Shown in pieces: positions 16,736 to 24,259 of a DNA stretch of 64,000 nucleotides (position 1 is the stretch's first letter; every line of letters begins with the position of its first letter). Made by a program: the position numbers and the translations under genes. Under the pieces are notes generated by a model. It saw only the letters and a list, made by a program, of their open reading frames with translations. It was not told where the DNA came from and made no database searches. Source of the stretch: Lachnospiraceae bacterium (GTDB taxonomy: Bacteria > Bacillota_A > Clostridia > Lachnospirales > Lachnospiraceae); contig JAFWYN010000004.1 of NCBI GenBank assembly GCA_017522685.1, positions 1-64,000 of the forward strand, read 5' to 3'.

Positions 16736-17728
16736 TTACATATTAACTTCTGGAGAATAGTGTATAATCTGACTTCCACTGTTTTCAAACTGAAATGGAA
16801 TATACAGCAAATCGTTCATAGTCCGCTTAACATTTTCAACATTCTCGGGTGATACATAGAATATCAGGAATCCACCACCACCTGCTCCCAGCAGTTTCCC
16901 GCCAAGCGCTCCCGCATCAATACCTCTTTGATACAAAACATCAATTGCATCTGTAGAAACATTTCTTCCTGTTCCGCGTTTTAATTGCCAGGTATTGTTT
17001 AGCAAACATCCAAACTCATCCAAATTAATGCTTTTATCAGTCAGCACTCGTTCCGCTTCGTCAACCAGACTTAACATTTCCTTTAACTGATTTGTGTTCT
17101 TGGAAGAAGTAATATTATTAACCTTATGTATATCTGCTGAAAATCTAGTAAAACCGGTAAAATACATAAGCAATCTTTCATTCAACATCTGCTTTCTATC
17201 CGGCGAAATAATCAATGGCTGAACTTCATATCCGTCTGAATGAAAATTGATTCTATTAAATCCGCCAAAAGATGCTGCGATTTGATCTTGCCAGCCACCG
17301 GATTCCTCACACATTACACGCTCTATATGAATTGCTTCGTCTGCCAATTTTCTTTTGTCCACATATTGACCTTTAAGTGCATAAAACGAATTTAACATAC
17401 CCACAACAAATGAACTACTTGTTCCTAATCCAGATTTTGCAGGCAAATCTGATTCATAGGTTAATCTTATATTGTGCATATCCAAATATTCCATCGCACT
17501 ACGGATTGCAGGATGTTGCACTTCGTCCCATGAATTCACGTACTCCATCTTGGAATATGTCAAATGTGTTTTATAGTCAAAAAAAGGTGGCAAATGTCTG
17601 ACCGTTACATAACAATATTTATCGAAGGTAGTAGACAAAACAGAACCGCCGTTTTCTTTAAAAAACTCTGGTATATCCGTTCCTCCTCCAAAAAACGACA
17701 TTCTAAAAGGTGTCTTTGTTATAACCAT
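16736..17728 (-). CDS. hddA: D-glycero-alpha-D-manno-heptose 7-phosphate kinase
   Basis: The 330-residue GHMP-family kinase phosphorylates C1 of D-glycero-D-manno-heptose 7-phosphate, giving the alpha-1,7-bisphosphate. The N-terminus ITKTPFRMSFFGGGTDIPEF is characteristic of HddA-type kinases. The ATP-binding GHMP motif is PAKSGLGTSSSFVVGML near residue 97, and the C-terminal glycine loop is GALGGKLLGAGGGGFLIF. I prefer the ATG at 17728, eight bases after GGAG; a GTG at 17746 overlapping the upstream stop is possible. Its location beside gmhA and the HddC-GmhB fusion settles the pathway. Galactokinase or mevalonate kinase are ruled out by the N-terminal signature and context. Confidence 0.9.
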   Translation of the reverse strand: MVITKTPFRMSFFGGGTDIPEFFKENGGSVLSTTFDKYCYVTVRHLPPFFDYKTHLTYSKMEYVNSWDEVQHPAIRSAMEYLDMHNIRLTYESDLPAKSGLGTSSSFVVGMLNSFYALKGQYVDKRKLADEAIHIERVMCEESGGWQDQIAASFGGFNRINFHSDGYEVQPLIISPDRKQMLNERLLMYFTGFTRFSADIHKVNNITSSKNTNQLKEMLSLVDEAERVLTDKSINLDEFGCLLNNTWQLKRGTGRNVSTDAIDVLYQRGIDAGALGGKLLGAGGGGFLIFYVSPENVENVKRTMNDLLYIPFQFENSGSQIIHYSPEVNM

Positions 17729-17742
17729 ATCCTCTTCTCCAT

Positions 17743-20700
17743 TCACTGAAAGTCTTCAGAAATATTATTCCATGCTGCCTCTCTTGAATAATATCTTCTA
17801 ATTAAATCCTGCCCTTGCAAAGACATTCTTTTTAATTCATCTGATGCACCATACATTTCTACCACAGCATTCGCAAAGTCTTCTTCCGTGTCTGCTATCT
17901 TTGCAGTTCCGTCTTCGTTTGGTATCCCTTCAATTCCGATTGTAGTCGTCAGAACCGGAATTCCCTGATACATAGCTTCAATAACTTTTCCTTTTGTACC
18001 CGCACCATATCTTAAGGGTGCCACTATCATTTTGACTTTATTGTACATCTCTTCAAGTTCCCCATCTGTCAGAGCGCCAAGTTTTACCGTACCTTCCACA
18101 TCAATATTGCGTATGTCTACAGGCATATCGACACCAACAATATAAAATGGAATCTCAAGTCTCTCATAAATCTTCGGAAATACATGATAAGAAAACCATT
18201 TGACAGCATCTACATTGGGCGCATGTCTATATCCGCCCACAAACATAATTCCTTCCCGTTCTTCTGGATTATAAGAATTCATAATTTTATCAATATCATA
18301 TATGTTAATCATTAATTGCTTAACATTTTCTTGTTGAAAATCATTTCTTACAATCTCCGTTTCAACTACTGAAGGATAATATACCACATCACTATTCTTA
18401 ATCAAATAAGCTTCCTTCTCATAAAATTCTTTCGCCTCCTTTAACTTCTGTTCGCTTCCAGATATTTTATATTCTCTCTGTAATCTGATATAATGCAAAT
18501 CCATCCCATAGTACATAACCGGAATCCCGTTATTTTTAAGCACATCAATATATTTCGATGCTGCATTTGGGTAATTCAAAAATGCAAAATCTATATCTGC
18601 ATAATTCTCACCAATCCAATTAAAAATGGTCTTTTGATAATGTTTCCCTATAAATACTTCTACGCCCATTTGCTGCAGTCTATGAGTATACGGTTCCTCT
18701 GCAATAAAGTTATCCGGTATATATTTTACAATATATCCTCGCTTTATAAATTCCTGAATATAGAAATCTATTGTTCTTGAACCTGCATCTCTGTCGTATG
18801 TAGGAACATTTTCACTGACAAACAATACTGTTTTTCGCTTACCCTTCCTTTCACACGCTGCCAGAAGACGCTCACCTTCCGAATATTGTTGCGTAACTAA
18901 TTCACTTTTCCACTTCTCCCTAAATCTATGTTGATTGTCAACCTGATACTTTTTAATTCCATTTCTTACATTTTTACCATTTGAAACTCCTTCAAAATGA
19001 ACCACAACAGAATCCGGTTGATACAATACTTTTTTTCCTCTTTTTCTTACCTCAAATGCCAAGTCGGCATCCTCATAGTATGCCGGCAGATATCTTTCAT
19101 CAAAACCACCTATATTATCCCACAACTCCTTAGAGAGCATAATTGCGGCACCGGAAATATAATCTACCTCTCGAATATAATTGAAATCTGGAGAATTCGG
19201 ATTTTTACCCCTTCCGTAATTCCATGCATTAGCATTGCTCCACATAATGCCACCAGCCTCTTGCAAAGTTCCATCCGGATATATAAGTTTAGAACCAACC
19301 AGCCCCACACTCTCATCCTGCTCCATACAATTGACCAATGGGTGCAACCAATTCAACTGAACTTCGGTATCATTGTTAAGAAAAAGAAGATATTTCCCTC
19401 TTGCTATTTTTGCGGCATTATTGCAATTCTTGATAAACACCAGATTTTTCTCATTATGAATCACCGTAATACCAGACACCACTTCTCCTATACAAGAAGT
19501 AAAGTCACTCGAGTTGTCATCCGCCACAATAACTTCATAAGAAACATTATCTGTGTTACTCAATATAGATTTAAGACAGTTATATGTATACTCAAATTGG
19601 TTATATGCAGGTATCACAATTGATACCATCGGCTGTTCTTCTATCGGAAAGGCTATTTTTTCAATTTCGCCCAATGAATTCCACTGTACTAAGGGCTCAA
19701 TTTCAACATCCATTTTCCCTTCTTCACTCTGCCAGCCTATCTTTTGTGCCAAGCTATTATCATAAGTTGTGCAATCTATTTGTTCCAAGAAAGGAGAATT
19801 ATAGGCCTGCAATATCTCTGTTACAATCTCATTTCTCTCCTCATGTTTTTCAATATATTCATCATCTACTTGTAAGGCTGTATTGCTAAAAAACATCTGA
19901 TAACTACTTTGAATTACCTGAAAAGAGATATTATATAATTGCGGATAAATTAAATTATCTGATATATCATTTCCGAAACAAAGAATCTTATCATACCCAT
20001 AATGCTCTACCAATGCTCTCATAGTCCTAGTTAATACTCCGGGTAATGATACGCTATTTCCCAGAATCGTCTTATATTGCACAATATCACTCTTTTTCAT
20101 AAAGAATTCAATTACCCGTTCTCCATCCACTGTATCAGAATATATATATACATTCTTCCCTTTCAAAATCGCATTTTTAAGTAGATTTACCACCTCGATT
20201 CGTGGAATTAAATTATCGTTAACAATTTGTTCCTCAATTGCTTTTATACGCCCTAATGTTTTCTCGTCAACAGTCAACATAGTAGAGAGTACATTGTAAA
20301 TCGCTTTCAAAGTAACATTTGCGCTATTTGAAACTCTCTTTTGCGCCAAAATCCTATTTCTTTTAAAATTAGCAACACAAATCCCCTCTACCTTTAATTG
20401 AGCCTCTATTTTCTCATACAGTTTTTCTTTATTTGAAATAATTTCCGAACATAGCACATTTTTAAAAGAAACCAACAACACTTCTTTAGAATCGATGTTA
20501 TTTTCGATTGACTCTTGACTCAATTTAGGATACTCTAAATTTTGTACTAATACATTTTGATGCATGTTCATTTCATCCAAACCATACATGTTCAGAATGG
20601 TAATGTTATTTTTCAAACAAAACGGCATTATTCTCTTATATACTATTTCAGTTGATTGTGGTTCAGCCGCAATCAAAATAACATCTACTTTTAACAGTTG

Positions 20701-20931
20701 TACTTCATTCTCTGATAACACTCTTTTTCCATACAAATATTTTCCTGTATAGTTTTCGTCCATTAGTCCCAGAATGTCTAACGAATTCATACAGTCAAGA
20801 ACACGTTTTGCATTAATCCCTGCTCCATATATTACGATCCGCTTTCCCTCAAGATTGGGAATCATTTTTATCAAGTTGCTCAATCTGTATTGAATTTCTT
20901 CCATTGCACTTGCAACAGTTAACTCATTCAT
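17743..20931 (-). CDS. Giant multidomain glycosyltransferase (GT2 plus GT4)
   Basis: The protein of about 1062 residues has four parts. Residues 1-120 are a Rossmann-like module (GKRIVIYGAGINAKRVLDCM, VDVILIAAEPQS). Residues 120-420 are an uncharacterised helical stretch with HAD-like hints (DKILCFGNDISDN). Residues 430-700 are a GT2 domain: SIVIPAYNQFEYTYNCLKS, VADDNSS, FLNNDTEVQLNWLHPL, AYYEDADLAFEVRKRGKKV. Residues 720-1060 are a GT4-type domain: IMFVGGYRHAPNVDAVKWF and GAGTKGKVIEAMYQGIPVL. Two catalytic units suggest it builds a disaccharide or alternating polymer. I chose the ATG at 20931, preceded by AAGGAG at nine bases; the same frame extends to a TTG at 21051, so 40 extra residues are possible. 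Confidence 0.85.
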   Translation of the reverse strand: MNELTVASAMEEIQYRLSNLIKMIPNLEGKRIVIYGAGINAKRVLDCMNSLDILGLMDENYTGKYLYGKRVLSENEVQLLKVDVILIAAEPQSTEIVYKRIMPFCLKNNITILNMYGLDEMNMHQNVLVQNLEYPKLSQESIENNIDSKEVLLVSFKNVLCSEIISNKEKLYEKIEAQLKVEGICVANFKRNRILAQKRVSNSANVTLKAIYNVLSTMLTVDEKTLGRIKAIEEQIVNDNLIPRIEVVNLLKNAILKGKNVYIYSDTVDGERVIEFFMKKSDIVQYKTILGNSVSLPGVLTRTMRALVEHYGYDKILCFGNDISDNLIYPQLYNISFQVIQSSYQMFFSNTALQVDDEYIEKHEERNEIVTEILQAYNSPFLEQIDCTTYDNSLAQKIGWQSEEGKMDVEIEPLVQWNSLGEIEKIAFPIEEQPMVSIVIPAYNQFEYTYNCLKSILSNTDNVSYEVIVADDNSSDFTSCIGEVVSGITVIHNEKNLVFIKNCNNAAKIARGKYLLFLNNDTEVQLNWLHPLVNCMEQDESVGLVGSKLIYPDGTLQEAGGIMWSNANAWNYGRGKNPNSPDFNYIREVDYISGAAIMLSKELWDNIGGFDERYLPAYYEDADLAFEVRKRGKKVLYQPDSVVVHFEGVSNGKNVRNGIKKYQVDNQHRFREKWKSELVTQQYSEGERLLAACERKGKRKTVLFVSENVPTYDRDAGSRTIDFYIQEFIKRGYIVKYIPDNFIAEEPYTHRLQQMGVEVFIGKHYQKTIFNWIGENYADIDFAFLNYPNAASKYIDVLKNNGIPVMYYGMDLHYIRLQREYKISGSEQKLKEAKEFYEKEAYLIKNSDVVYYPSVVETEIVRNDFQQENVKQLMINIYDIDKIMNSYNPEEREGIMFVGGYRHAPNVDAVKWFSYHVFPKIYERLEIPFYIVGVDMPVDIRNIDVEGTVKLGALTDGELEEMYNKVKMIVAPLRYGAGTKGKVIEAMYQGIPVLTTTIGIEGIPNEDGTAKIADTEEDFANAVVEMYGASDELKRMSLQGQDLIRRYYSREAAWNNISEDFQ

Positions 20932-21090
20932 TAAAGTATTCTCCTTAAATATATTTTTCACTCCCAGATTCGACAATTGCTTTTTCAAAGATTTTTGGTT
21001 CAGTTCATTTTCATAACAAATAATTCTATACGCCAAATAGTCCGTTCCCAAATAACAGTCATTATGTATAACCTAGCAATATAATTTCTA

Positions 21091-22251
21091 CTATTTTCTG
21101 ATTTGCGTCGCTACACCGATAAGATGTTTATTAATTGCTATCGCGCCATTACAATAATGACACATTCCTGCGCTTCCACTCTCAGTGTAACCCTTGAGGA
21201 ATTCTAGAACTTCCGCTTTATCTCTTTCAACAGAGAAATCCAAGTATTCACATTCACTCTCTGGAAATACTTTTGATTCACTAGCATAGGCAGCATAATC
21301 ACATGCAAATAATTTCGAATTTAATATTGCAACTCTTGTATTATCACATTCATCAAACATTCTTGTTGCTTCCTCATATTTCATTTTACACCCTGTTTCT
21401 ATACCCAAATCAATCCAATTGTCAACCTTATTTACATAAAAGTTTACCCCTGCATCTTTCAGTTTGCAGTACACCTTATTGTAGTTCTTAGCACATACCG
21501 GCACATACTCCTGATAATCATCTAAGAAAACCAAAACACCATATTGAACTAATGCTTTACAAAGTTCATCACTTGGAACTACGCTTCCATTTGTCACTGT
21601 CCGAAGAATCCCTATCTTTTCTCTATAATTTTGCCCTACATATTTTATCGCTTCAGGAAATAAAGGGGACAAAAAGGGTTCTCCACCGCACAAATCCAGC
21701 AAGTTAATATAATCTATATTTTGAAAAGTCTCATCAACACTCTTTCTTATTTCGTCAATTGTAAAATGTTTCATATGTCTGTCATATGGCGCAAACGCCA
21801 AACATCCCTTACATTTCAGATTGCAAAAAGACGATATTTGTAGACTAACAAATTCTGCACAAACCATTTCATTATGATACAATGCATAAATGTCAAAATA
21901 ACTTCTCAAAAAGTCTTCCGAATAAAACAGCGTATATCCATCAATAAATCCAGCTTTTCTACAATGTAATGCCATATCTAAAGCATTTGCCTGTTGTGCA
22001 GCAATAATAACAATATATTTATCTCTATAATCATCCTTTACATTTCTAAAAGATATTACTTTTTCTCCCAAATACCCTTCGGTAAGTTTCTTAGCGCTAT
22101 TATTTTCAATAAAGCCGGCTACACAATTTAAACTCTTCAACTTTTCATATAAAACCGCTCCTTTATATCCGGCTCCATATATCCATATTTTTCTATTTTT
22201 AAAGCACTCAGCATATCTTTCATATTCATGCCCTTTATTTCTCCACTTCAT
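21091..22251 (-). CDS. Radical SAM protein with N-terminal Rossmann-like module
   Basis: The 386-residue protein has an N-terminal module of about 125 residues (RKIWIYGAGYKGAVLYEKL, IVIIAAQQANALDMAL) fused to a radical SAM core. The iron-sulfur motif is SSFCNLKCKGC near residue 145 (CxxxCxxC), followed by the SAM-binding LLDLCGGEPFLSP and a VTNGS strand. Later cysteines (CKMKYE, CDYAAY, CHYCNG) may bind an auxiliary cluster as in SPASM-type proteins. Radical SAM enzymes do difficult chemistry such as C-C bond formation or epimerisation; the substrate here is unknown. It overlaps the propeller-like gene by 17 bases, with GGAG seven bases before the ATG. Modification of a sugar or a peptide or protein carrier is plausible. 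Confidence 0.82.
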   Translation of the reverse strand: MKWRNKGHEYERYAECFKNRKIWIYGAGYKGAVLYEKLKSLNCVAGFIENNSAKKLTEGYLGEKVISFRNVKDDYRDKYIVIIAAQQANALDMALHCRKAGFIDGYTLFYSEDFLRSYFDIYALYHNEMVCAEFVSLQISSFCNLKCKGCLAFAPYDRHMKHFTIDEIRKSVDETFQNIDYINLLDLCGGEPFLSPLFPEAIKYVGQNYREKIGILRTVTNGSVVPSDELCKALVQYGVLVFLDDYQEYVPVCAKNYNKVYCKLKDAGVNFYVNKVDNWIDLGIETGCKMKYEEATRMFDECDNTRVAILNSKLFACDYAAYASESKVFPESECEYLDFSVERDKAEVLEFLKGYTESGSAGMCHYCNGAIAINKHLIGVATQIRK

Positions 22252-23410
22252 AATCGTTCTCCACCTCTCTATAATTAAGTATATCTATCAAATATTGTAA
22301 GTCATCCTTATAATTGAGATTTTCCAACTCTTGTTTAAATAACTCATCTTTCAATTCTTTCCCCCTATGAGAATACGTTTTATATGAAAAAATCTCCGAA
22401 TTTTTGATGCAAACCCCTAATATGCAACTGGTTGTGCCCGGATATAAATACATCATATCATTTTCCGTATAATATCCATAATACTTCCTTTCCTCTCCTC
22501 CTCTTCTCTTCCACACCTTTATCGTCTCCGGCAGTTGAATATATTCCACCTGTGCCAATTTTTCTCCTGCTATTTTTACTATATGATTACTTCTGAAAGG
22601 AAACAACCATAACGCATTCTTGTAATATATAATTCTCGAATACTGCTCTGGTGCTTCATTCACATCCTTCCATATAAGGTTCTCTTTTCCTGTATTGGGG
22701 TCAAAAGCAATTACCTCGTTTTGAAGAGTCAACAAGTATAACCACCCCTCGTGTTCTACAATATGATACACATAGGAATTGGTCTTTGATAATTTCCGAA
22801 ACGAAAATCTCTTCGTAAGATCATCAAAACGCCCCAATACTCTTGGACATCCTACTCCAACCCATGTACTGTCAGATACACAACATCCAAAGAAAAAAAT
22901 ATCATTTCTCTCTTTAGGCGCATTAAAATCAAGCACAAACTCAATCCGTTCCATAATATCTGTTTTAGTATCTATCCTCAAAACATACGACACCTGCATG
23001 CTCTGTGGAAACAAATAAATATACTGTTCTTTTTGATACACAACTCCAAACTTCGGATAGTGATCACCTTGCATTTCTTCCGTGCTTAAAAATGTAAATT
23101 CATTGTCATCTATATGATATATGGCTATTCTTTTTGCCGTTCCCGGAATTAAGTACAATTTTCTTTCAACCATAATAATTCCACTAGCATATAACTCCAA
23201 TGCTAAATTATCTTCTCCGGGGATCGCACAAACAAATTCCGTCATAAAATCGCTTTTTCTGATTCGATATATTGCATTAAAATTTTCCGCCACGGTCCAC
23301 ATAAACTCTCCGTCCATTGCCGCTGCCGAAAATTGTAAATACTTATAATTTTCTGTTAAATCATTTAGTTTACTCATCATACCACAACTCATTCTATATT
23401 TTTTATTCAC
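22235..23410 (-). CDS. Hypothetical protein, possible beta-propeller
   Basis: I do not recognise this 391-residue protein. It has no signal peptide or membrane helix. Short beta-strand blocks with aromatic residues recur about every 45-50 residues: FMWTVAENFNAIYRI, KLYLIPGTAKRIAIY, YIYLFPQSMQVSYVL, WLYLLTLQNEVIAF, ALWLFPFRSNHIVKI, MMYLYPGTTSCILGV. That pattern suggests a kelch/PQQ-like propeller of six or so blades. It lies between the cytidylyltransferase and the radical SAM gene and overlaps the latter, so it is part of the island operon. It may be a scaffold or a substrate-binding partner. The frame opens at a GTG (23410); ATGs at 23392, 23380 and 23377 are alternatives. Confidence 0.65.
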   Translation of the reverse strand: MNKKYRMSCGMMSKLNDLTENYKYLQFSAAAMDGEFMWTVAENFNAIYRIRKSDFMTEFVCAIPGEDNLALELYASGIIMVERKLYLIPGTAKRIAIYHIDDNEFTFLSTEEMQGDHYPKFGVVYQKEQYIYLFPQSMQVSYVLRIDTKTDIMERIEFVLDFNAPKERNDIFFFGCCVSDSTWVGVGCPRVLGRFDDLTKRFSFRKLSKTNSYVYHIVEHEGWLYLLTLQNEVIAFDPNTGKENLIWKDVNEAPEQYSRIIYYKNALWLFPFRSNHIVKIAGEKLAQVEYIQLPETIKVWKRRGGEERKYYGYYTENDMMYLYPGTTSCILGVCIKNSEIFSYKTYSHRGKELKDELFKQELENLNYKDDLQYLIDILNYREVENDYEVEK

Positions 23411-23502
23411 TATAATCCAACAACATTACCGGCTTATTACTTTGCCTATACAAATATACAATGCCTCTGTCCGTATACACAGTCTTTGCGTTCTATATTT
23501 CT

Positions 23503-24219
23503 TTATACCCCGAACACCTGCTGATTCTCTATTGCATCATACAGAGCCCTATAAATATAAAAATCTGCCGGTTCCGTTATCTTCATATTATTTTTGGTAC
23601 TCTGCACGATATTCATCTGAACACCATACATACTACATAAATGCGCCGAATCAATACTACGTTTACCTTCCTGATGGGAACGTTCGTATAATTTCATAAT
23701 ATCTCCATAATAGAAAGTCTGTGGAGCTTTTGCCACATACATTTCACTTCTAGGCGGTACATGTGATATCGTCTTTCCATCCTCGCTTCGTACTACGCTT
23801 TCTCTTACCGCCTCTACCGTAATGGCATTTCCCAATTGTTGAGTCATATTAATATTCTTTGTAATCAAATCTTCGTTGATTAATGGACGTACGCCATCGT
23901 GAATCAAAACTATGGTGTCCTCTGTTATAGTACCCTTTAACGAAACCAATCCTTTATATATTGAATCATGTCCCGTTTCTCCACCAGGTACGATGTTACT
24001 CACCTTTGTTATCCCATAACGTTTTAGTATTCCTTTTAATTCCTCTATCCAACTCTCCAAACATACAATTACAATATTGTCTATTTGGGGATGATATTCA
24101 AAATGTTCCAAGGTATATATAATAATAGGTTTTCCATGCATTTCCAAAAATTGTTTAGGTTTAGACCGACTATTCATGCGTTGTCCGGTTCCCCCGGCAA
24201 ATATCAATGCTGTACTCAA
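23503..24219 (-). CDS. IspD/TarI-type cytidylyltransferase
   Basis: The 238-residue protein is a CTP-dependent nucleotidyltransferase: TALIFAGGTGQRMNSRSKPK at the N-terminus, KQFLEMHGKPIIIYTLEHF, LIHDGVRPLINEDLI near residue 105, and APQTFYYGDIMKLYE. These are shared by IspD (methylerythritol phosphate) and TarI (ribitol-5-phosphate) enzymes. Placement between LicD and other glycan genes favours a TarI-like role, making a CDP-alditol donor for the phosphotransferase at 8876 (inference). The start is a TTG at 24219 with GGAG eight bases before it; the ORF extends 19 codons upstream without an SD. It overlaps nothing and lies 40 bases after licD. Confidence 0.85.
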   Translation of the reverse strand: MSTALIFAGGTGQRMNSRSKPKQFLEMHGKPIIIYTLEHFEYHPQIDNIVIVCLESWIEELKGILKRYGITKVSNIVPGGETGHDSIYKGLVSLKGTITEDTIVLIHDGVRPLINEDLITKNINMTQQLGNAITVEAVRESVVRSEDGKTISHVPPRSEMYVAKAPQTFYYGDIMKLYERSHQEGKRSIDSAHLCSMYGVQMNIVQSTKNNMKITEPADFYIYRALYDAIENQQVFGV

Positions 24220-24259
24220 TATTCTTTCTCCTTTTATTCGCTTAATAAATATAATAATT

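Noticed and set aside
16736..17728. Galactokinase or mevalonate kinase
   Set aside because: The FFGGGTDIPEF start and the gmhA/hddC-gmhB neighbours fit HddA rather than other GHMP kinases.
18997..19623. Plus-strand ORF of 208 codons
   Set aside because: It is antisense to the GT2 domain of the giant glycosyltransferase, whose motifs are clear.
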